In this document: positions 16,317 through 24,167 of the stretch, in pieces | Numbering within the stretch: the stretch's first letter is position 1 | Layout: every line of letters begins with the position of its first letter | Assembly: GCA_046483065.1 (NCBI GenBank) | Contig: JAWODW010000022.1 | Coordinates: forward strand, 10,200 to 74,199 | Origin: JAWVYT01 sp046483065 | GTDB lineage: Bacteria > Gemmatimonadota > Gemmatimonadetes > Longimicrobiales > RSA9 | Direction: 5' to 3' | DNA length: 64,000 bases | Made by a program: the position numbers and the translations under genes | The notes under the pieces: generated by a model | Database searches by the model: none | What the model was told of the DNA's origin: nothing | The model's input: the letters and a program-made list of their open reading frames with translations, nothing else

Positions 16317-17525
16317 ATGAACAAGCGAACGATCAGGGACCTTCCGGCGGACCTTCGCGGGACCCGGGTGCTGATGCGGGTGGATTACAACGTGCCGGTG
16401 TCGGAGGGGCGGGTCGGCGACGACCGTCGGATCCGGGCGACGCTGCCGACGCTGGGTTCGCTGCTGGATCGGGGCGCGGCGGTGGTGCTGATGTCCCACC
16501 TGGGTCGTCCGAAGGGGGAGTGGGACGAGTCGCTGTCGCTGCGGCCGGTGGCAGCGCGGCTGGACGAGCTGATCGATGCTACCGTCCGGTTCGTGGCTGC
16601 GGTGGTGGGCGAGGAGGCCCGCACGGCGGCGGAGTCGCTGGATGCGGGCGAGGTGCTGCTGCTGGAGAACACGCGGTTCATGGCCGGTGAGAAGGAGAAC
16701 GATCCGGAGCTGGCGGAGGCGCTGGCGCGGTTGGGGACGGCCTACGCCAGCGACGCCTTCGGCGCGGCGCACCGGTCCCACGCCTCGACGGTCGGTGCAG
16801 GGGAGGCCATGCGGCGGAAGGGGGGACCGGTGGTGGCCGGGCTCCTGATGGAGTCCGAGATGAAGTTCCTGGGTGGGGCGTTGGGGTCCCCGGAGCGGCC
16901 GTTCGTGTCCATCATCGGCGGGGCCAAGATCAGCGGGAAGATCGACGTGATGGAGCACCTGCTGCCCCGGGTGGACCGTCTGCTCATCGGGGGCGCCATG
17001 GCGAACACGTTCTTCGCGGCCATGGGCCTCGAGACCGGGGACTCGCTGGTAGAGGACGACCGGGTGGAGATGGCCGCCGGGCTCCTGGACCGGGCCGGGG
17101 AGAAGCTGCTTCTCCCGGAGGACTGCCGCATCGCGGAGGAAGCCAGCGAGGCCTCCGAGACCCGGACCGTGCCGCGGGACGCCGTCCCCACCGGCTGGAA
17201 GATCCTGGATATCGGGCCGGACACCGTCGCCGCCTTCAGCGATGTGGTGCAGGGGGCGGGCACGGTGGTCTGGAACGGGCCCATGGGGATGTTCGAGGTG
17301 GCCCCGTTCCGGGGCGGCACTGACGGGCTGGCCGAGGCCGTGGCCGCCGCCACGGATCGCGGCACGACCACCATCATTGGCGGAGGGGACACGGCCGCGG
17401 CTGTGACGGAGGCGGGGCTCGAGGATCGCATGACGCACGTATCCACGGGGGGCGGCGCCTCCCTGGAATTCCTGGAAGGCCGCACCCTGCCCGGGATCGC
17501 GGTCCTGGACGACAAGGAGGCGTAG
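16317..17525 (+). CDS. pgk: Phosphoglycerate kinase
   Basis: Transfers phosphate from 1,3-bisphosphoglycerate to ADP, making ATP in glycolysis. The 402-residue protein contains RVDYNVPVSEGRVGDD, the substrate-binding MSHLGRPKGEWD, LLENTRFMAGEKENDPELA, GGAKISGKIDVMEHLL, and the nucleotide-binding GGGDTAAAV near residue 355 in the C-terminal domain. ATG 16317 is preceded by GTGAGGA. Its stop shares one base with the tpiA start, so the two are coupled. Length and motifs are normal. Confidence 0.97.
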   Translation: MNKRTIRDLPADLRGTRVLMRVDYNVPVSEGRVGDDRRIRATLPTLGSLLDRGAAVVLMSHLGRPKGEWDESLSLRPVAARLDELIDATVRFVAAVVGEEARTAAESLDAGEVLLLENTRFMAGEKENDPELAEALARLGTAYASDAFGAAHRSHASTVGAGEAMRRKGGPVVAGLLMESEMKFLGGALGSPERPFVSIIGGAKISGKIDVMEHLLPRVDRLLIGGAMANTFFAAMGLETGDSLVEDDRVEMAAGLLDRAGEKLLLPEDCRIAEEASEASETRTVPRDAVPTGWKILDIGPDTVAAFSDVVQGAGTVVWNGPMGMFEVAPFRGGTDGLAEAVAAATDRGTTTIIGGGDTAAAVTEAGLEDRMTHVSTGGGASLEFLEGRTLPGIAVLDDKEA

Positions 17526-18283
17526 TGGGAGACACGGTGCAGGCCCCGGTCATCGCCGGGAACTGGAAGATGCACAAGGGGCCCGAGTCGGCTCGCAGCT
17601 TCTGCAGGGAGTTCGTCCAGGTGGCGCCACCTGCGTCGGACCGCACGGTGCTCCTCTTTCCGCCGGCCATCGCGGTGACGGCGGTACGGGAGGCGCTGGG
17701 CGAGCACGAGGTGGGCGTGGGCGTGCAGAGCATTCACTGGGAGGCGGAGGGCGCCTTCACGGGAGAGATCAGCGCGGCCATGGCCGTGGAGGCCGGGGCC
17801 GCGTACGCTCTGGTAGGCCACTCGGAGCGCCGGCACGTGTTCGGCGAGACCGAGGAAGAGACGGGGAAGAAGGTGGCGGCCGCCGTGGACGCCGGCCTCG
17901 TGCCCGTCCTCTGCGTGGGAGAGAAGCTGGACGAGCGGAAGGCCGGCCGGCTCGAGGAGGTGATCGTCGGCCAGCTCGACGCCGGAATCGCGGCCATCGC
18001 CGACGACGCCATCGCCGGGATGCTGGTGGCCTACGAGCCCGTCTGGGCCATCGGCACGGGAGAGACGGCCACGCCCGCCGACGCCGCCGACGCACACGGC
18101 CGGCTCCGGGCACGGCTCCGGGCACGGATCGGCGACGCCGCCGACGCCGTGCCCATCCTGTACGGCGGGTCGGTGAAGCCCCACAACGCCGCGGAGCTGC
18201 TGTCGGCGGCGGACGTGGATGGCGTGCTCGTGGGTGGGGCGAGCCTCGATCCCCGGGACTTCGCCAAGATCGCCTCGGCCTGA
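17525..18283 (+). CDS. tpiA: Triosephosphate isomerase
   Basis: Interconverts dihydroxyacetone phosphate and glyceraldehyde 3-phosphate. The 252-residue TIM barrel has the catalytic lysine in GNWKMHK (K15), histidine in VGHSERRHVF (about H99) and glutamate in AYEPVWAIGTG (about E171), and ends with the phosphate-binding YGGSVKPHN and VLVGGASL. The GTG start at 17525 is preceded by AAGGAGG four bases upstream and overlaps the pgk stop by one base; GTG 17537 would lose this ribosome-binding site spacing. Confidence 0.97.
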   Translation: MGDTVQAPVIAGNWKMHKGPESARSFCREFVQVAPPASDRTVLLFPPAIAVTAVREALGEHEVGVGVQSIHWEAEGAFTGEISAAMAVEAGAAYALVGHSERRHVFGETEEETGKKVAAAVDAGLVPVLCVGEKLDERKAGRLEEVIVGQLDAGIAAIADDAIAGMLVAYEPVWAIGTGETATPADAADAHGRLRARLRARIGDAADAVPILYGGSVKPHNAAELLSAADVDGVLVGGASLDPRDFAKIASA

Positions 18284-18346
18284 CCGGAGCTCCGCCGACG
18301 GCGCCGGGCGGGCAGTGCTCGGGGTGGGTGTTCCGGGCGGGTGGCA

Positions 18347-18387
18347 TTGACAGCCCGTCGACGGCCGACGACCTTACTAAGCTGTAC
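18347..18387 (+). promoter_or_regulatory. Putative promoter/regulatory element upstream of secG
   Basis: A perfect TTGACA (18347-18352) is followed 20 bases later by CTTACTAAGCTGTAC (18373-18387). No good -10 hexamer occurs 16-18 bases after the -35. The same arrangement, TTGACA-N20-CTTACCAAGCTATGC, is found upstream of yceD at 59279-59319. The shared downstream block may be the functional element. Assignment to secG is by position. Confidence 0.4.
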
Positions 18388-18417
18388 CTTCAACCTACTT
18401 CGGAGACGAGCTACGCG

Positions 18418-18831
18418 GTGTTCGGATTACTTCTGACGCTTCTGATTCTGGATGGCATCCTCCTGATGGTCATCGTGCTGCTGCAGGCCGGGAAAGGCGG
18501 CGGACTGGCGGCCATGGGAGGGGGCAGCGCCGGGACGGAGTCGTTCATGGGCGGCAGGCAGGCCGCGACGGTATTGACCAAAAGCACCTGGGTGACGGGC
18601 GCCATCTTCCTGGCGCTGGCGGTGGTGCTGTCGATCCTGTCGACGCGCCGTCAGGAAACCACGCCGCTGCTCCAGGACGAATTCCAGAGCACGCCCACGG
18701 CGCCGCAGCCGATCCTTCCGGGGGCGGGTGAAGATGCTTCCGGAGAAGGGGAAGGCGGCGGGATCCCGGGGATCGGCGAGGAGCCGTCCGGGGACCAGGA
18801 GGGCGGCGGCTCGAACGGCAGCGGCCAGTAA
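18418..18831 (+). CDS. secG: Preprotein translocase subunit SecG
   Basis: Small inner-membrane subunit of the SecYEG protein-export channel. The N-terminal half has two hydrophobic segments (FGLLLTLLILDGILLMVIVLL and a second around TGAIFLALAVVLSIL) joined by the conserved cytoplasmic loop QAGKGGGLAAMGGGSAGTE, the hallmark of SecG. The C-terminal roughly 60 residues are hydrophilic, rich in Gly, Glu and Pro, and not part of the conserved fold. I chose GTG 18418, which begins just before the first membrane segment; GTG 18328 would add 30 residues. The tpiA-secG order is common in bacteria. Confidence 0.9.
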   Translation: MFGLLLTLLILDGILLMVIVLLQAGKGGGLAAMGGGSAGTESFMGGRQAATVLTKSTWVTGAIFLALAVVLSILSTRRQETTPLLQDEFQSTPTAPQPILPGAGEDASGEGEGGGIPGIGEEPSGDQEGGGSNGSGQ

Positions 18832-18846
18832 GGCGTCCAGCCGGAC

Positions 18847-19914
18847 ATGGAGAAGGGCGCACAACCTGCTGTGGGGGGGAAGAACGGGCTCGACCGGGAC
18901 GCCCTTCACGAGCTCTACTACTGGATGCAGCTGACCCGTCAGGTCGAGCAGACGCTGACGAATCTCTACCGACAGAACCAGGTAATCGGCGGTCTCTACC
19001 GTTCCCTCGGCCAGGAAGCCGGGGCGGTGGGGACCGCTTACGCATTGCGCCGACACTCGGATGGAACGGGTGACGTGATCGCTCCTGCGATCCGGGACCT
19101 GGGCGCCCTGCTGACGATGGGCGCGGACGCGGCGGACGTGCTGAAGCAGTACCTGGCCCGGGCCGGCGGCCCCACGGGCGGCCGGGAGACCAATGTCCAT
19201 TTCTCCGACTACCACCACGGGTTCATCGGTCTCATCTCCCACCTGGGCGTGATGGTGGAGGTCATGGCCGGTGTGGCGCTGACGTTCAAGCTGCGGGGTG
19301 AGGACCGTGTGGCGGTGGCGTACGCCGGCGACGGGATGACCTCGACGGGCGCGTTCCACGAGGGGCTCAACCTGGCGGCGGTGCAGCGGCTGCCGCTGGT
19401 GGTGGTGGTGGAGAACAACGGGTACGCGTATTCCACGCCCACGAGCCGGCAGACGGCCGTGGAGTCGTTCGTGGACAAGGCCGACGGCTACGGAGTACGA
19501 GGGGAGAGCGTGGACGGAAACGACGTCGTCGCAGTCTACGACGCCACCCTGCGAGCGGTGGATCACGCCCGTTCCGGCGGTGGCCCCACGCTGCTGGAGC
19601 TGGTCACCTACCGGCGCAAGGGCCACGCGGAGCACGACGCCCAGAACTACTTGCCGGACGGCGAGCTGGAGGCCTGGGAGGCCCGGGACCCGCTGGTCCT
19701 GTACGAGGCGTGGCTGCAGGAGGAGGGCGTGGCCGGGGAGTCGGAGTTGGCGGCGATCCGTGAGCGGGTGGACCGGGAGGTGGAGGCGGTCCGGGAGGAA
19801 GCGCTGGCGTCAGAGCTGCCGGCACCGACGGACGCGCTGAGCGATGTGTACGCCGGTGACCCCGGCCGGGTGCCGTGGATGCGGCGCGAACCGTACGACC
19901 CCCACGAGGCATAG
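18847..19914 (+). CDS. 2-oxo acid dehydrogenase E1 component, alpha subunit (pyruvate or branched-chain type)
   Basis: Thiamine-diphosphate-dependent decarboxylating subunit of a 2-oxo acid dehydrogenase complex. The 355-residue protein shows the thiamine-diphosphate/metal motif GDGMTSTGAFHEGLNLAAVQ followed by the NN of VVENNGYAYSTP, plus GGRETNVHFSD and TYRRKGHAEHD. This heterotetrameric alpha/beta form is used by both pyruvate (pdhA) and branched-chain (bkdA) complexes; the sequence alone does not let me choose. The nearby glycolytic genes and the lack of leucine catabolic genes favour pyruvate, by inference. It starts 15 bases after secG, and the beta subunit follows after 1 base. Confidence 0.9.
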   Translation: MEKGAQPAVGGKNGLDRDALHELYYWMQLTRQVEQTLTNLYRQNQVIGGLYRSLGQEAGAVGTAYALRRHSDGTGDVIAPAIRDLGALLTMGADAADVLKQYLARAGGPTGGRETNVHFSDYHHGFIGLISHLGVMVEVMAGVALTFKLRGEDRVAVAYAGDGMTSTGAFHEGLNLAAVQRLPLVVVVENNGYAYSTPTSRQTAVESFVDKADGYGVRGESVDGNDVVAVYDATLRAVDHARSGGGPTLLELVTYRRKGHAEHDAQNYLPDGELEAWEARDPLVLYEAWLQEEGVAGESELAAIRERVDREVEAVREEALASELPAPTDALSDVYAGDPGRVPWMRREPYDPHEA

Positions 19915-19915
19915 G

Positions 19916-20941
19916 ATGGCGAAGCGAGGGAAACCCGCTCACGTGCAGCAGACGGAGCGTGGGGAGGCCGTAACGATGCTGGAAGCCATCCGGGAAGCGC
20001 TCTGGGAGGAGCTGGAGCGAGACCCGGATACGTTCATCCTGGGCGAAGACATCGGCGAGTACGGCGGCGCGTTCAAGGTGACCGACGAGTTCCTGGCCCA
20101 TTTCGGCGAGGACCGGGTGCTGGACACGCCGATCAGTGAGGCCGGGTTCACCGGGGCGGCCGCGGGCGCGGCCCATATGGGACTGCGGCCGGTGGTGGAG
20201 ATGCAGTTCATGGACTTCGTGAGCTGCGCCTACGAGCCGCTGACCAACTACATCGCCACGTCGCGGTGGCGGCAGGCCGGCGGGCTCCCGATGGTCATCC
20301 GTGGACCGGTGGGCGGTGGGGTGCGGGGTGGACCGTTCCATTCCCAGAACCCGGAAATGGCGTTCTTCCACACACCCGGTCTCAAGATCGTCTACCCGAG
20401 CACCGCGAGGGACGCGAAGGGGCTGCTGAAGGCGTCGATCCGGGACGACGACCCCGTCCTCTTCTTCGAGCACAAGAAGCTCTACCGGGCCCCATTCCTG
20501 CGTGAGGTCTTACCGCAGGAGGATTACACGATCGAGCTGGGCGCCGCCCGGGTCCATCGGGAGGGCTCGGATGTGACCATCGTGACGTACGGCAACATGG
20601 TCCACGAAAGTCAGACGGCGGCGGAAGAGCTGGCGGAGGACGGGGTCGAGGTGGAGATCCTGGACCTCCGGTCGCTGGTGCCGCTGGACGAGGCGGCGGT
20701 GATCGACAGCGTGAAGAAGACGAATCGGCTGCTGGTGGTCCACGAAGATACACGGACCGGGGGGATCGCCGGCGAGATTGCCATGCGGGTGAGCGAAAAG
20801 GCGTTCGAATGGCTGGACGCACCCATGCTCCGGGTGACGGCGCTGGACACACCCGTCCCGTACTCACCGCCGCTCGAGGACTATTTCCTGCCGCACGCGG
20901 ATGATATCGTGAAGGCGTGCCGGTACCTGGCCGACTACTAG
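19916..20941 (+). CDS. 2-oxo acid dehydrogenase E1 component, beta subunit
   Basis: Partner of the alpha subunit; together they bind thiamine diphosphate and transfer the acyl group to the E2 lipoyl domain. The 341-residue protein has MLEAIREALWEELERDPDTF, LGEDIGEYGGAFKVT, DTPISEAGFTGAAAGAAHMG and QFMDFVSCAYEPLTNY, all conserved in E1-beta. ATG 19916 is 1 base after the alpha stop and keeps the VT strand that precedes MLEAI in relatives; ATG 19976, preceded by GGGGAGG, is an alternative that would remove 20 residues. The frame also remains open upstream into the alpha gene, which I regard as not coding. Confidence 0.92.
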   Translation: MAKRGKPAHVQQTERGEAVTMLEAIREALWEELERDPDTFILGEDIGEYGGAFKVTDEFLAHFGEDRVLDTPISEAGFTGAAAGAAHMGLRPVVEMQFMDFVSCAYEPLTNYIATSRWRQAGGLPMVIRGPVGGGVRGGPFHSQNPEMAFFHTPGLKIVYPSTARDAKGLLKASIRDDDPVLFFEHKKLYRAPFLREVLPQEDYTIELGAARVHREGSDVTIVTYGNMVHESQTAAEELAEDGVEVEILDLRSLVPLDEAAVIDSVKKTNRLLVVHEDTRTGGIAGEIAMRVSEKAFEWLDAPMLRVTALDTPVPYSPPLEDYFLPHADDIVKACRYLADY

Positions 20942-20975
20942 TAGAACGCAACCAACGACAGCACCCACGGAACCG

Positions 20976-22376
20976 ATGCCAAAGATCGAAGTGCCGATGC
21001 CGCAGATGGGCGAGTCCATCGCCGAGGGAACCGTGTCACAATGGCTCAAGCAGCCCGGCGACACGGTGGAGCGGGACGATCCGATCCTCGAGATATCCAC
21101 CGACAAGGTGGACGCAGAGATCCCGGCGCCGGCGGCCGGCACGCTGGTGGACATCCAGGTCGAGGAAGGGGAGACGGTGGAGGTCGGCACCATCGTCGCC
21201 TACATCGACACCGATGGCGGCGGCGCAGAGACGGCCGGGGAGTCCGAGCCCGAAGCGGCCGAGGCCGAGGAAGAGGCTGGGGAGGCCGAGACGGAGAAAG
21301 AAACTGTGGCGGCGAAAGCCGAGGCGGCGGTCGAGGAAGCCGGCGAGGAGGAAGAGCCGGTGGACGGCCGGGAGGAGACGGCGGATGAACGGCTCCGTCG
21401 TCGCTCGACGCCGGTGGTCCGACGGATCGCGGCGGAGCACGACGTGGACCTGGCGGACGTCGAGGGCTCGGGTCGGGCCGGTCGGGTGACGAAGCAGGAC
21501 ATCATGGCCTACCTCGAGGACCGGGCGAAGGCGGAGCCTGAGAAGAAGCCGGAGAAGGCGGGGAAGCCGGAGAAGAAGCCCGCCCGGCAGCCGGCGAAGA
21601 CCGGCGCCGTGGAGACCGACGAGCTCTGGGAGAAGTTCTACGGCGAGGTCCAGCATCCGGAGTGGCCGGTCCGGGACGCCGACGAGGTCGAGTCCATGGA
21701 CCGGATCCGGAAGCTGACGGCGGACCACATGGTCCTGGCGAAGCGGGTGGCGCCCCACGTCCACTCGTTCATCGAGATCGACTTCACCCGGATCGCCCGG
21801 ATCCGCCAGGAGAACAAGCCGAAGTGGGCGAAGCAGGGGAACAAGGTCAGCTACACGGCCTTCGTGGGGTGGGCGGTGGCCAAGGCACTGCAGGAGTTCC
21901 CCATGGTGAACGGCACGGTCTCGGGCGACCAGCTGATCTTCCGGGGCAACATCAACCTGGGGATCGCCGTGGACCTCAACCCCGGGCTCATCGTGCCGGT
22001 GATCCGGGATGCCGACGATCTCACGCTGGTCGGGATCTCGAAGCGGATTTTGGACCTGGCCGGCCGGGCCCGGGAGCGGCAGCTGAAGCCCGACGAGATC
22101 CAGGGCGCCACGTTCTCCATCACGAACCCCGGCGTGTTCGGGACGTACGTGGGTATGCCGATCATCCCCGAGGGTACGGCGGCGATCCTGGGGCTGGGTA
22201 GCATCGAAAAGCGCCCGGTAGTCAAGGAGGTCGACGGCTCGGACACCATCGCGATCCGGATGATGTCCATGTTCAGCCTGGGCTACGACCACCGGATCGT
22301 GGACGGCGCGGATGCCGCACGGTTCCTGGCGCGGCTCAAGGAGATCCTGGAGACGTTCCCCGAAGAAGCGGCCTAG
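20976..22376 (+). CDS. 2-oxo acid dehydrogenase E2 component (dihydrolipoyl acyltransferase)
   Basis: Core acyltransferase of the complex. The 466-residue protein has one N-terminal lipoyl domain with the lipoylated lysine in STDKVDAE (about K43), a roughly 60-residue acidic linker rich in Glu and Ala, a peripheral-subunit-binding domain (RSTPVVRRIAAEHDVDL, then GRVTKQDIMAYLE), a basic linker of Lys/Pro/Glu, and the catalytic domain ending in the active-site YDHRIVDGADAARF. A single lipoyl domain is common in bacterial E2. No E3 (dihydrolipoyl dehydrogenase) gene is in the window. lipB follows, fitting because this protein is a lipoylation substrate. Confidence 0.93.
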   Translation: MPKIEVPMPQMGESIAEGTVSQWLKQPGDTVERDDPILEISTDKVDAEIPAPAAGTLVDIQVEEGETVEVGTIVAYIDTDGGGAETAGESEPEAAEAEEEAGEAETEKETVAAKAEAAVEEAGEEEEPVDGREETADERLRRRSTPVVRRIAAEHDVDLADVEGSGRAGRVTKQDIMAYLEDRAKAEPEKKPEKAGKPEKKPARQPAKTGAVETDELWEKFYGEVQHPEWPVRDADEVESMDRIRKLTADHMVLAKRVAPHVHSFIEIDFTRIARIRQENKPKWAKQGNKVSYTAFVGWAVAKALQEFPMVNGTVSGDQLIFRGNINLGIAVDLNPGLIVPVIRDADDLTLVGISKRILDLAGRARERQLKPDEIQGATFSITNPGVFGTYVGMPIIPEGTAAILGLGSIEKRPVVKEVDGSDTIAIRMMSMFSLGYDHRIVDGADAARFLARLKEILETFPEEAA

Positions 22377-22425
22377 CAGCCGACCTGCTGGTGGCCCGGG
22401 GGCCTCGGACCGTCTGGGGGGTTCC

Positions 22426-23106
22426 ATGACCCGTTCGACCACAAGCGGTTCCGGCACGGCGCGGGCGCTGGAGGTGCGGCGTCTGGGCCGGGTGCCGTAC
22501 GCCGACGGGCTGGCGCTCCAGGACGAGCTGGTGACGGCGCGCCGGGCCGGCGAGGTTCCAGACACCCTCCTCCTCCTGGAGCACCCCCACGTCATCACGC
22601 TGGGCAGCTCTTCCGATGGGAGCCACGTGCTCCTGGACGAGGGCGAGCGGCGGCTCATGGGGATCGAGCTGTTCGAGACCGGGAGAGGCGGGGATGTCAC
22701 GTACCATGGGCCCGGCCAGCTCGTGGGCTATCCGATCCTGGACCTGAAGCCCGACCGGAAGGACCTGCACCGGTACGTTCGTGACCTGGAGGAGTCGCTG
22801 ATCCGGCTCCTGGCCGGTTACGACCTCGAGGCGGGACGGAAGGCCGGCATGACCGGCGTGTGGGTCGGCGACGAGAAGGTGGCGGCCATCGGCGTTCGGG
22901 TCTCCAGCGGCTGGATCACATCCCATGGGTTCGCGCTGAACGTAAACACCGACCTGAGCTTCTTCGGCTCCATCGTACCGTGCGGGGTCCGCCAGCACGG
23001 TGTCACGTCCATGCAGCGGCTCCTGGGCCGGGAGCTGGAGCTCGGCGAGGTGGGCGACCGGGTCGTGGCATCCATGGCCGACGTGTTCGGCCACGGCGTC
23101 GCATAG
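22426..23106 (+). CDS. lipB: Octanoyl-[acyl-carrier-protein]-protein N-octanoyltransferase
   Basis: Moves octanoate from acyl carrier protein to lipoyl domains, the first step of lipoate attachment. The 226-residue protein shows GRGGDVTYHGPGQLVGYPI, the catalytic lysine in GDEKVAAIGV (about K151), SHGFALNVNTD, and the catalytic cysteine in IVPCGV (about C186). ATG 22426 follows a G-rich stretch and gives the family's normal length; an upstream start inside the E2 gene is not credible. LipA, needed to insert sulfur, is not in the window. The gene sits directly after E2, its expected target. Confidence 0.94.
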   Translation: MTRSTTSGSGTARALEVRRLGRVPYADGLALQDELVTARRAGEVPDTLLLLEHPHVITLGSSSDGSHVLLDEGERRLMGIELFETGRGGDVTYHGPGQLVGYPILDLKPDRKDLHRYVRDLEESLIRLLAGYDLEAGRKAGMTGVWVGDEKVAAIGVRVSSGWITSHGFALNVNTDLSFFGSIVPCGVRQHGVTSMQRLLGRELELGEVGDRVVASMADVFGHGVA

Positions 23107-23184
23107 GCGAAAGCCTGCGGCTCGGGGTGCGGATGGTGGGAGTCCAAGGTTGCGAGTGGGTCTGCTTTCCCGCCCGGGGGCCGC

Positions 23185-23793
23185 CTAGTCGCCGGGGACC
23201 GGTACCGGATCGAAGGGCTCATGGTCGTCCGGCGGCTGGAACTCGAAGAAGTCGAAGTACTTCTCGTACGTCTCGCGCTGCTCCTCCAGCCATTCGCCGA
23301 ACCCTGACTCGACGAAGCCGCGGGAGCTGTCCTGCTCGTTGGCGGCCCGTACGGCCAGGTGGTCGGCGTACTCGTTCTGGGGGTGCCCGGCGTGGCCCCG
23401 GACCCAGCGCCAGTCGACCTCGTGGCGGGCGGCCATGGGGAGCAGGGCCTTCCAGAGGTCGGCGTTCTCGACCTTGCCGCTCTTCCGCTTCCACCGGCGG
23501 TCGACCCAGCCGGCGATCCACTCACGCATCCCCTTCACCAGGTACTGGGAGTCCGAAGTGAAGATGACGCGGCAGGGCTGCCTGAGCCCCCGGAGCCCTT
23601 CGATGGCGCTCCGGATGGCCATCCGGTTGTTGGTGGTCGAGGGCTCGCTGATCCAGTAGTCGCGCCGGACCCAGGCGCCGTCGTTCCAGAACTCCACGAG
23701 ACCGGCGGCGCCGCCGGGCGTCTGTTTCGCGCGGGCGTTCCCGAGGCAGGATTCGTCGGCGTAGATGTGGACCAGGGGCCTGTCGTTGCTCAT
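23185..23793 (-). CDS. rnhA: Ribonuclease H type 1
   Basis: Cuts the RNA strand of RNA-DNA hybrids. The 202-residue protein has the four metal-binding residues expected of RNase HI: D13 in YADESCLGN, E65 in AIRSAIEGL, D81 in FTSDSQYLVKG and D144 in NEYADHLAV, plus the histidine-containing loop GHAGHPQNEYAD. Two features are unusual: glutamate follows the first catalytic aspartate where glycine is common (DGS), and there is a roughly 50-residue acidic, aromatic-rich C-terminal tail (KYFDFFEFQPPDDHE). It is one of only two - strand genes in the window and converges with lipB. Its promoter would lie in the repeat-rich gap shared with carA. Confidence 0.9.
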   Translation of the reverse strand: MSNDRPLVHIYADESCLGNARAKQTPGGAAGLVEFWNDGAWVRRDYWISEPSTTNNRMAIRSAIEGLRGLRQPCRVIFTSDSQYLVKGMREWIAGWVDRRWKRKSGKVENADLWKALLPMAARHEVDWRWVRGHAGHPQNEYADHLAVRAANEQDSSRGFVESGFGEWLEEQRETYEKYFDFFEFQPPDDHEPFDPVPVPGD

Positions 23794-23860
23794 GGGGCGG
23801 GAACCTAGGGGGAAAGAGTCCGCCGGACCAACCTACTACGCACAACGATACGGACGTGGC

Positions 23861-23901
23861 AACAACGTCGGACCACAACAACGTCAACAACGTCGGACCA
23901 C
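23861..23901 (+). repeat. Direct repeats near the rnhA start
   Basis: The 16-mer aacaacgtcggaccac occurs at 23861-23876 and again at 23886-23901, with an extra partial copy (aacaacgtc) at 23877-23885 between them. The core GGACCAC is the reverse complement of the GTGGTCC core of the tandem repeats about 140 bases further on. It lies within the 374-base gap between rnhA and carA, just upstream of the rnhA start. Confidence 0.8.
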
Positions 23902-24045
23902 GTTTCGCTTTTTCGGTTTTCCCCGTCGACGGAGGTGATTGTCCTCATCAGGGGACGAATGGTCGACCACAGCATGGCGTCCTGCACCAGAGGGATAGCG
24001 ACACGGGACATACCACGTGAAAGGTGAAAAGCGAAACGTGGTCCG
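23894..24045 (+). repeat. 19-bp perfect inverted repeat in the rnhA-carA gap
   Basis: cggaccacgtttcgctttt (23894-23912) is the exact reverse complement of aaaagcgaaacgtggtccg (24027-24045), with 114 bases between the arms. The left arm overlaps the second direct repeat and the right arm runs into the tandem repeat. The enclosed 114 bases contain no gene I can recognise. Confidence 0.85.
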
Positions 24046-24120
24046 GTACGGCGTGAAACGTGGTCCGGTACGGCGTGGTCCGGTACGGCGTGGTCCGGTA
24101 CGGCGGTACGGCGTTACGGC
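24033..24120 (+). repeat. Tandem repeat array upstream of carA
   Basis: Four copies of gtggtccggtacggc start at 24038, 24060, 24075 and 24090; the last three are head to tail, and the first two share a further seven bases, giving a 22-base period there. Shorter remnants (ggtacggc and gttacggc) follow to 24120. The array ends 48 bases before the carA start and stays open in the carA frame, where it would encode repeated VVRYG, but a start within it is unlikely. Confidence 0.85.
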
Positions 24121-24152
24121 CGGCAAGGCTGGTCCGACTTCCCGGAACCCAC

Positions 24153-24158
24153 TATCAT
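24153..24158 (+). promoter_or_regulatory. Possible -10 element for carA
   Basis: TATCAT lies nine bases before the ATGATG start of carA. No good -35 is seen 16-18 bases upstream. If used, the mRNA would begin at or within a few bases of the start codon, in keeping with the absence of a Shine-Dalgarno sequence. Confidence 0.35.
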
Positions 24159-24167
24159 CGTCCTCGC

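Noticed and set aside
24033..24120. Possible CRISPR array upstream of carA
   Set aside because: The 15-base units are head to tail with no variable spacers, and no cas genes are present.
24060..24167. N-terminal extension of CarA through the tandem repeat
   Set aside because: The frame is open, but it would add a repeated VVRYG stretch unknown in CarA; the ATGATG at 24168 gives the family N-terminus.
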